Under the pieces are notes generated by a model. The model ran no database searches. It was not told the DNA's origin and saw only the letters and a list, made by a program, of their open reading frames with translations. Both the position numbers and the translations under genes were made by a program. A DNA stretch of 64,000 nucleotides from Xanthostigma xanthostigma. Lineage: Eukaryota > Arthropoda > Insecta > Raphidioptera > Raphidiidae. Below, piece after piece: positions 56,201-64,000 of this stretch. Position 1 is the first letter of the stretch, and each line of letters starts with the position of its first letter. Where the stretch lies: positions 1 to 64,000 of the forward strand of contig OY754475.1 of assembly GCA_963575645.1 (NCBI GenBank), read 5' to 3'.

Positions 56201-59200
56201 AACGTCTTCGAACGAAATTCTCTGTTCCGGTATAAAGCCGAGGAAGTTGTAGTTTGCGTCTTCGTCGTCGCAGTTCACCGCGACATCGTCATCGTATTCG
56301 ATAAACTTCTTCGGATTGTACTCGTATCGATTATTATCGGCGTCGTGCGAATCTCTGTCGTAACTGTTGACGGTAATTTGTATATCTCTGCCCGGTGCAT
56401 TATTATTAACGCTTCCGAAATTGTTATCGTTATCGTTAAATTCCGTCAAACCGCGGAAAGTAGAAATCGTAGCGCCTCTGGTTAAAATATTTCTAACAGT
56501 AGATTTATTTGTTTGTTGTTTGACTACAACCGAACTGTCGTTGGATATTTTTTCATTCAAAGTAGCGCTCCTTTGCAAAAACGGATTGGTTCGAATTTTA
56601 AATTCGTAAGGTTCTCTGGTACCGCCCGAAATCGCGAACGCATCGTCGGCAAAATCCACTACGGGCGTTCGTTCGTTAATATCAGTCGATGACTCGTCGA
56701 CGTTTATTTTTTTAGTCCCTTTAGTTTCGCTGCAATCGACGGCGCCGACGTTGATCGAAACTAAATTCAAAGTAACCGGCCGCGAATTGTCTCCGTCGCC
56801 GCTCGTTATCGACAGATTACAGTTTTGATTCAAAGTCAGAGGATTCGTAGACGCGATACGAACCTCGTCCGCGTCGGTTTCCGTTCCCTTATTGTCGGTA
56901 TCTGTGGCAAAAGTTCCGAACTGTGACCATTTTTCCAGCTGTTTTATAATTTCGTCTTTTTCATTGTCGTTTAATCTGTCTCTTAAATCGTTATTCGATC
57001 TGCTCAAACTGCCGATCGTGCTTCCGCAAAGAGCTATCGAACTGCTAAACTTTTTACAATTTCCGTTTCGTTCTTCGCTTTTCGGCGACAGTTCCGGAAC
57101 AGATTTAGAATGAAACAAAAGACTCTGCTTACGGGCCGTCAGAAAGACTTTATCGAAATGTCGGATCAGACTCTGAACGTGCGACGCGTTCTCGTCTCTC
57201 ATCTGATCGGGAGATTTCCAGCATTTAGACGACGCGACGTCTCTGTTATCGTCGAGATCGAGCGTCAAATTGAGCGTCGTCCGGGGCGGCATCGACTCCG
57301 ACAACGACGAGAGACTCGACTGCGAACCGGTCGCGATCGATTCCACGCTCGCCGTTCTATTCAACTCTTCTTCTTGTCGACTCTGAACGACGTTCGAACA
57401 TTTCGGGACGAGCAATCGATCCATCGGTTCTATGATTATCGGTATTTCGAGCGCTCTCGCTTTCGGTCGTTCTTGAACTCGTTTGTTTTCGGCCGCGAGC
57501 AGTTCCGGATCGCTTTCCGATTCCTCGGTTATTTTGTCGATGGTCGCGTGACCACCCCTGGACGCTTTGATCATCGCGGGCGGAATAAATTCAACGTCGG
57601 AATGCAAGCGCCTTTCGATATTGAAATTCAAATTACCCGTTCCGCAGAAATGCGTTCGTCCGGCGACCGTGCTGTCGTACGGTTCGAAATTCTCATCGGA
57701 ATCGATATACTCCTCGACGTTGAACTCGAAATGTTGAACCGACTGTTGTCGATTGTTGTCGACGGCGATTCTTTCGGCGTTGAACAAACTGTCGTTCGAT
57801 GCGAAAAAGTGTCGTTCGGCGTTCGATAAAGTTTTCGGCGAGAAAATATTATTGGGATTCGTTTCGAAAGAATTGTCACGAGGGGAAGCGTTTTCCTCAG
57901 AGCTGGCTGTCGAGAACGTTTGAAAATAAAAGCGGTTAGTTCCGAATTAACATTTTAACGATTTCCCACATTCAATAATTACTGACAAATCGATTTTATA
58001 TGCTTATGATACTGGTAGTTATCTATGATTAATATAATTGGCCACGAGAACATTGTAACAAAGTGACCCACTCTACATGTATCTGTTAGTTATGCGGGGG
58101 GATCACCGGGGAAAAGGAGATAAATTGCAAAGTAGCAAAGTAGACTGTGGGAACAAGCCAGAAGTTGGTGCCCGGGCTTTAAAGGTTGAAAGTTCTATGT
58201 GTGTGTGTATGTGTGCGGCCGCCCTGATATATAAAAAATGTGTAAGTATTAAGAATTTATTTTATAAATCAAACTATTATTATTAGGACACGAGTTTCTT
58301 CATTTCACGAGCACCCTTCCAGTTCCTCATCATTTTCTTGAACGGGCTTTTACCGCTCGAAGCGACGCGACCGTTACACACATAGTAGGTAACTGTGACT
58401 TACTCAACACTAACAGATAATACCAGACACAAAAATTATTTAAAACTAACTGCGACTACCTTATCAGTGATAATGAAAGGGCCACACAACTCGTTAATCA
58501 AAATTTACAATAAATTACCAGCTGTCTTAAAAATATTGTCAAAAAATAAATTTTAAAAACAATCTTCTACAACTGCTAGTACAAAGTAATTTCTATAACA
58601 TGAGTGAATGTTTCCAAAATTATTTCACGCCTATTAACATTTCCTAATTTATACATTTTTAATATTTAATGTATGTTAATGTGTTTTAAATTTAAATTTT
58701 AACTGACTTGTTCTATATATTTTATAAAATGCAGAGAACTAATAAATATATTATTATAAATTATCGGGGCTTAAAACGAGTCTCGCACGATCTATAAAAC
58801 TCGAAAAGTCAAACTCACCTCGAGACATGGGAGGCGACGGTTGCTGCAACAATGTGGCGAGGCCGTGGTAAAACGCTCCCTGTTTGGCAACTTCCAACGT
58901 CACAACCGGACCGGTTCTGACCAAATATTCGGCCGCTTTTTCTTGCGTTATGCCTGAACAAAGAAAAAAACGAATTCACATTAATTTAAGCGCTAAAAAA
59001 AAAAAGAGAAGAAAAAAAAACGGGCACAAAACGCACCGATAAGACTCTGCCCGTCGACTTTCAGAAGCTGATCTCCCGCCTGCAGTCTCCCGTCCGTATC
59101 GGCGGCTCCTCCGGCGACCACCGACTTAATGTAAATACCCAGCCGCTCCTGTCCCGCCCCCTGAAAAAAAAAACGACAATCGCACGTTTGGTCAAAACAA

Positions 59201-62200
59201 TTAATTGATTATTACGATGGATATAATAATAATCATTACGATTAGATTCCAAATACAGCATATTTTTTTCACTGAATTAGTGAAAGCATAATAATATTAA
59301 ACGATTATCGTCATAATATTTTTTTAGAAGGCTTATATATAAGAAAAATTTTAATGTCACTGTTTCTTATATATAAGCCTTCTAAAAAAATATTATGACG
59401 ATAATCGTTTAATATTATTATGCTTTCACTAATTCAGTGAAAAAAATATGCTGTATTTGGAATCTAATCGTAATGATTATTATTATATCCATTGTAATAA
59501 TACAGTAAATAAAAATCTTTCTCTTGGTTTATTAGTTTAATTGATTATTGCTCTGAACATTGAAAATAATCCGGCACACAAACCTTGGCCGCAACAATGG
59601 ACAGGCCCATGCCGCTGGTCGATTTGTGCAGCTTGATCACTTGTATCTCGGACTGTTGCTGCGAGCCGGACCTGTTGCTCATCGCGCTCGGAGACCTCAG
59701 GGCGTGTTGCGGGTGCTGATGCATGTACACCGTCCAGCTGCCGGCGCTCGTGGGCTGGGCCGCGAGCCGACACGGCGGCTGCAGCGGCCTGATGAATTCC
59801 GCGAGCCCCGGCGGAACGCCTCTGACGACGTCGCAGCTGTAGCCGTCCTCCGGAAGCAGAAGGGCGAGCGCCAGCGACGGCTGTTCCAGCAGGCGCACGT
59901 CGCGGCCGTCGGCCATCGCCAACTCGTCGGCCAGAGTGCGCGCGACGCACACGGCCTGCGCGACCAAGTTCGGAGGCAACGGTGGCTCGCCCTCTTCGCA
60001 GTGATACTGTCGAAGCACGGCGCCGAACTGCACGCTGTTCAATTTGAAACACGACGCCGGAAGATTCGCTACGTCTTCGGCGGTGTATTTTGGCGCCTTT
60101 GAAAAACAGAATCGAAAGTCGTATTGGCTTTTTTTCTTCAACGGACTTACAAGAAAGCGCATAGAACAATACCTGTAATAAATGGGCACACTGTTGTATT
60201 TTCGCCAGGTGGCATTCGGCCGCCAGTTCGAGACCTTGGCTTTCGGCCCAACGCGAGATGTGGGCCAATCGCGTCGACAGGCGCTGCCCCCATCGCCGAC
60301 AGCACAGCGCCGACGTGTTGAAAATCACGTTCAACGCTCTCGCGCTTATGTAATGAAACAACTGCGAAAACAGTTGAATCGTGAGCGCTGCGTTCACGCG
60401 ACAGTGTCTGAAACATCATATATATTAATACGCTAAGGTTTAAAAGATGTCTGCCTCCCTTTTTAGAAAAAAACCACGCAATTTCTCCACATAAATTATA
60501 TATCATTTTACAGATAATTGCTTCCTCTACTGACATCGACAACTAAAAAATTTATTATTGCCATTGTTTTTGTAAATTAATTAAACTCTGAACAACGTCT
60601 GCCATCTGACGGCGTAACGTTAACACTTCGATCTGTCATCTGACTTTCATATTGTAAACTACTGCATACTGCCATCTAACGAGCAACGCTGAACAACGTC
60701 ACAGCAATGCTGCATCTCAAAGCTTTTGCTACTATATGACAATTAGTAAAATATATTTCTTTGATCTGTCATCTGAATTTACATAATACGAATTATTATA
60801 CTTATTTAGTGCGAATAATTCGCACAGGTCACGCTAGTATATGACAATAAAATAATTACAGTCGGCGTTTTTTTGTTCGCGGGAAAATAGAAATGTAAAA
60901 ATGAAATCGAGACGCGTACCGGAGCAGCGACATGGTTCCGCTCAGGTTGGTGACTGTCGGATTGACGCTGTTCAGATCGTTTGTTTCGCTGAGCAGCGCG
61001 TTGATGGCCGGGTTCAGATCGGCCGTCACGCAGCCGGTCAGATGACTGAACGCCAGCTGAACGCTTTCGGCGAGCGTTTCTTGAGCTTCGAGCGAGAACG
61101 CGCTGATGTGACGATCCGACTTCAAGAAGTGAAGCAATTCCGAACTGTTCGCTAGCCAGAACGCCTGACTCGTGCTGTCGTTGTATCTCTCCTGATGAAA
61201 ATATTTTCAATTCATGTTTCGTTTCAACAATAATAATAACAATAATAACCACTTTATTAGAAAGTATTTTTTTTAAAACACATTAATAGCGTCAACAATA
61301 ATATGTATTACAACATTATTTATTAAAAAATTCATTTAATTTGCAATAAAAATTTGCTTATTTCCTTTTTAAAAGGGATTTTTTGTTGACATCAATATTT
61401 TTTTACATTCTGTGGCAGATTATTATGTATTCGAATCATGGCATTGCGTGCTCCACGACTCGTCACTCGTAGATGATGTTGATCGTTTTTCAGAATGGAT
61501 GTTTTATTTCTAGTGTTGTGCCTATGTATTATATTGTTTGATTTGAATAGAGCAGGATTTAGTCTGACAAAATTAGAGCATTCTAGGATAAAAAGGTCAA
61601 TAATTGTTAGGATGTTTAATTTTTTGAAAAGAGGGCGGCAATGTTCTCGAGGAGCAGCGCCTGCCATGATTCGAACACATAATTTTTTTTAACGCTTACA
61701 GAGTTGCCCCAAAATATTAGACCATATCTCATTATAGACTGAAAATGAGCATAATAAACATAAATAAGTATTTTTGAATTTAATTTGTTTCTTAAATATC
61801 TTATAAGACATGTGCATTTATACAATTTAGCTGATATATTATCAACTTGACTTTTCCAGTTAAGTTGATCGTCTGTTTGTAGACCTAAGAATTTTACTTG
61901 CTTCTTCACTACCAATTGATGAACGAAAACAATAAAAAAGCCAAACAATAAGCGAGTACCTGTATGACGTTTTGTATGAGCGTGGCGATGTGTCGCAGCA
62001 ACAAAGTCAACTTGTGCGCCCTTTCGGTCGGCTGAAGTTCGGGCCGATAATGCGTGCTCGCCCTGTACCTCGCGCACAGATACAGCGTGTACACAGGCGC
62101 CAATTTGAAAGACGGCGCGTTCGGATCGAGCAACGTTACGATCCTGGCCAAACACTGATCCTGTTGGTCCTCCGGAAATTCGAGCACGGCCGGCAGGATT

Positions 62201-63194
62201 GGATCTTGTCCTCTGCCGTACCTGCACAGAGATATTTTGTCAGCTTACGAAAGACAACAATAGATATTTCGAGTCGGGTAGCAATTATAAAAAAAACACA
62301 AAAGACATTCGTCAATTCTCCCGTCATACAACCTGCGTTTAAATGAATGTAAAAAAATATGTATGCACAAGAACAAACCTATTGTCCGATCCGATCGACT
62401 TAGTATCCTCGTTTTTAATACTGTTCGTCGATACGGTCTCGACATTACCGTCGAGGTCGAACGTCGTTTCGTAATTATCTCTGTGCTGTTGCAGCGGCGG
62501 CACTGTCTGCCCCGCAGAGCCGCTGTTAGTCGCTTGTGGCGCCGCCCCACCGCCGCCGTTCGAATGTTCGGGCACGGTGACGGGGCTCATCGCTCTCTCG
62601 CGCTGCTCTAGCGTCGGCGGTATCGCGTTTCCGGGCGCCGACTGTTCCTGAGTCGGAGATCTAGAGGCACCGTCGCACAATAATACCCCCGACGGATAAG
62701 TTTGTCGATTCGGCGGTTCCGTGATTCGTTTTAGTTTTCGCGTTATTTTTATTACAGTTTCGTCACGGATAACGACATTCATTTGTCATGACAATGAAAA
62801 CAAAACAACAGAACCATGATGATGAAAGTGCGGATTGTGGCGTACAATATTTTTTTTTTTTTGTGCAGGAATGCGAAGTTAGCAATGGACGTTGACACCA
62901 CCAACAAAAACATGCGTGGAAAAAACAAAACACAATGATAAAAACACATCGAAAACAAAACAAAACAAAAAAACAAGCTGCTGTAAAAACGTGAATGATT
63001 TGTTGACCGTATAACGGATTTTAATTCCAAAAGATTGCAGGTCAAAAAAATAGCTATACAAAACAACAGCAAGCCACTGACCTGTCGTAAACCGACGCGT
63101 TGTCCATCGTCGAATGTATTCTGTTCCGATTTTCTTGTGCCGGATCCAAGAACCTGTAGCTGTTGACGCGGCCGAATTTCACGATGCTTCCGTG
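50276..63194 (-). CDS. cno: Canoe / afadin, junction-actin linker (3' part; 5' end beyond the window)
   Basis: Thirteen exons, 63082-63194, 62379-62660, 61960-62221, 60920-61191, 60173-60407, 59584-60096, 59037-59160, 58819-58953, 53527-54013, 51550-52942, 50979-51355, 50668-50914 and 50276-50593, give 1585 aa in frame. In order they encode the end of the FHA domain (VKFGRVNSYRFLDPAQENR), the dilute (DIL) domain (residues ~130-450 of this part, with AFWLANSSELLHFLK and LLPEDGYSCDVV), a PDZ domain (GMGLSIVAAK, LGIYIKSVV, GRLQAGDQLLKVDG), a long Gln/Pro/Ser-rich region with poly-Gln, a charged helix (WEREEREKEQEARRQQARQ), and the C-terminal KLSFKEKMKMFAMETGEQ matching the afadin actin-binding end. 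Canoe links nectin/cadherin junctions and Rap1 to actin. The RA domains should lie to the right of the window. The acceptor at 54013/54016 is a tandem CAGCAG. A second last exon sits after the PDZ exons. Confidence 0.95.
53040..53512. mobile_element. Intronic repeat A in canoe (paired with 60414-60838)
   Basis: Shares long stretches with repeat B: ATTAATACG..TAAGG, GCCTCCCTTTTTAGAAAA, CAATTTCTCCACA, TATATCATTTTACAGATAAT and the end GTGCGAATAATTCGCACAGG. It lies immediately next to the donor of exon 53527-54013. There is no intact coding frame; it is probably a short non-autonomous element. Confidence 0.75.
54390..54560 (+). mobile_element. Retroelement 3' tail fragment
   Basis: TATTGTCATCGATACTGC, GGGTATGCAAAATTTCAAAA and a closing GAAGCCGAATAAATGC resemble the tails attached to the three foldback elements and, more widely, RTE-type LINE tails. 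It lies about 390 bp downstream (minus strand) of the stop of the long alternative canoe exon. Confidence 0.5.
54947..57906 (-). CDS. cno: Candidate alternative terminal exon of canoe, 985 codons, unknown domain
   Basis: A single open exon between the last PDZ exon and the next canoe exon, on the same strand. Its acceptor (TTCTCGACAG before 57906) leaves phase 1, matching the PDZ donor at 58819, so splicing reads PPMSR-ASSEENASPRDNSF and ends at TAA after QHRRPVDLRKEC. The result would keep the DIL and PDZ domains and replace the actin-binding tail, like vertebrate s-afadin in outcome but with a long new tail. It is acidic and Ser/Asn/Asp-rich, with SKSVPELS and KTKSVPNVSK repeats and a Cys/Lys-rich stretch near the end (KKCCRRAKKTC). 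I recognise no domain. Codon use matches the neighbouring exons. AATAAA lies about 640 bases downstream (54299-54304). A separate nested gene is the alternative, but no in-frame ATG with a promoter was seen. Confidence 0.75.
58400..58640 (+). mobile_element. Non-LTR retrotransposon ORF2 C-terminal fragment, in a canoe intron
   Basis: Plus-strand translation gives NTRHKNYLKL, then MKGPHNSLIKIYNKLPAVLK and FKNNLLQLL..YNMSECF, the usual end of insect LINE reverse-transcriptase proteins. It is antisense to canoe and 5' truncated. Confidence 0.65.
59208..59501. repeat. Near-perfect inverted repeat, 139-bp arms, 16-base loop, in a canoe intron
   Basis: Left arm 59208-59346 and right arm 59363-59501 are reverse complements with about one mismatch (GATGG against CCATT). 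The 16-base loop is AATTTTAATGTCACTG. It lies in the intron between exons 59584-60096 and 59037-59160, so canoe pre-mRNA would fold a ~139-bp duplex. The AT-rich arms have no coding capacity. Confidence 0.93.
60414..60838. mobile_element. Intronic repeat B in canoe (paired with 53040-53512)
   Basis: The second copy of the same repeat in the same orientation, with small insertions and deletions. Its left end abuts the acceptor of exon 60173-60407, and GCGAATAATTCGCACAGGTC closes the right end. The two copies were found only in canoe introns in this window. Confidence 0.75.
61392..61915 (-). mobile_element. Frameshifted non-LTR reverse transcriptase fragment, in a canoe intron
   Basis: Minus-strand frames read VKFLGLQTDDQLNWKSQVD, LRYLRNKL-like and YYAHFQSIMRYGLIFWG, then in another frame HNTRNKTSILKNDQHHLRV and MIRIHNNLPQNVK. 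These are the thumb and C-terminal parts of a jockey/RTE-type RT. The frame change and the truncation mark it as dead. Confidence 0.8.
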
Positions 63195-63259
63195 CTGCAA
63201 TAAAAATTATATCGTTGCAATATTTCAAAAACAGTAAATAGATGTGTTCTACAGATTAA

Positions 63260-63640
63260 AGCAGGTATTATCAAAAAAACCAACTATTGCAATTATATTA
63301 CGGTTTATTCCATAGCATAGCAGTGTATGCCGTTATTGGTTGGGGATGATTACATAAAACAGCACTAGATCCATTGGAACGTTTACAAAGCAGAATACTC
63401 AAAATAATAGGCATCACAATAACCCTTTAACAATTAAGCAGGTATTCGCAATTATTAAATGCAATAGTTCATCAAAACAAGTAAATAAAAAATGGAATAT
63501 AACAATTATCCAGTAAATACAAGAAATAGAAGTGTTGCAGTGCCAAGAAATACATTAACTAAAGGAAAAATGAGCTATATAAGTTATGCAAAAAAGTATT
63601 TTAATGTTTTACCAAATAGTTTAAAGAACTATTATTAATA
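63260..63640 (+). mobile_element. Decayed non-LTR reverse transcriptase fragment, in a canoe intron
   Basis: Plus strand reads LYYGLFHSIAVYAVIGWG, a stop, then HKTALDPLERLQSRILKIIG, and later NTRNRSVAVPRNTLTKGKMS and KKYFNVLPNSLKNY. Stops and frame changes show decay. Opposite in orientation to the fragment at 61392-61915. Confidence 0.75.
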
Positions 63641-63796
63641 AGAATCGCAGGATTGTGGACAAAAAGTTCTTTATTCAGTGTACGACGTTTCGTCTATAAA
63701 TTTAGACTTTTTCAAGTACAATTAATGTGAAAATTTAAAACAATAATTATGAAAATAAACATTTTTGTCCACAATCCTGCGATTCTTATTAATAAT
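63631..63796. repeat. Foldback repeat with 35-bp arms
   Basis: ATTATTAATAAGAATCGCAG and the next 15 bases at 63631-63665 are mirrored at 63762-63796. The 96-base spacer contains a smaller palindrome around GTCTATAAATTTAGAC. It overlaps the end of the decayed LINE and looks like a small MITE. Confidence 0.75.
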
Positions 63797-64000
63797 TGTC
63801 TCGATGGACACGATTTCTAATATATAGTAAAAGAACTTAAGCGTTGAAAATAAGGTGTTAAAAAAGCAAGTGAAAAAGGTGACAAGACAAATAAAAGTTG
63901 ATTAGTAAATTAATAAAATGCAGAAATGATGTTTTTGTGACAAAAAAAAAACACCTAAAGACATAATTGAAATAAAAATGTGAAAAGAGAATAAAATAAA

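Overview
The window reads as animal nuclear DNA, most likely from an insect. It is AT-rich between genes, with short CpG-rich exons, GT-AG introns whose phases match throughout, AATAAA signals, non-LTR retrotransposon remnants and foldback elements. The gene set fits an insect: an EpsinR gene with an embedded Tel2 exon (as in Drosophila lqfR), Nopp140 with both SRP40 and RGG tails, a Spatzle/neurotrophin-like cystine-knot ligand, and canoe. I see no CRISPR array, rRNA, tRNA or viral gene. Exon borders were set by eye from splice consensus, frame and remembered family sequence; no search was run.

Layout. 1-9131 is a 24-bp satellite that runs off the left edge. A ~75-bp minisatellite follows (about 9287-9829). 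11544-19218 (-) is EpsinR (lqfR), whose 3' half holds two phase-matched terminal exons: a ~945-codon Tel2 exon and the EpsinR tail exon. 20352-29662 (-) is a complete 24-exon DCAF1/VprBP (Drosophila mahjong), with two foldback elements and a LINE 3' end in its introns. 30315-30887 (+) is complete BLOC1S2, divergent from DCAF1 across a 652-bp spacer that carries an overlapping M-box and CRE. 33806-35902 (+) is an unrecognised secreted low-complexity protein behind a TATA box. 36122-36331 (+) is a possible two-exon 40-aa small protein. 37230-40458 (-) is the 3' part of a secreted cystine-knot ligand gene. 44054-47279 (-) is complete Nopp140. 50276-63194 (-) is the 3' part of canoe/afadin, from the end of the FHA domain through DIL, PDZ and the C-terminal actin-binding region; its 5' end lies beyond the window.

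The most interesting points are these. (1) Three of the genes (EpsinR/Tel2, Nopp140, canoe) each carry two alternative, phase-matched last exons, the longer one upstream. In canoe this predicts an undescribed 985-aa tail that would replace the actin-binding end. (2) Three copies of a foldback element have arms that change together at the same positions, and one copy has its loop inverted. (3) A nearly perfect 139-bp-arm hairpin sits in a canoe intron. The genes serve general cell functions (Golgi/endosome traffic, PIKK kinase assembly, ubiquitin ligation, lysosome-related organelles, nucleolus, adherens junction) and do not form one pathway.
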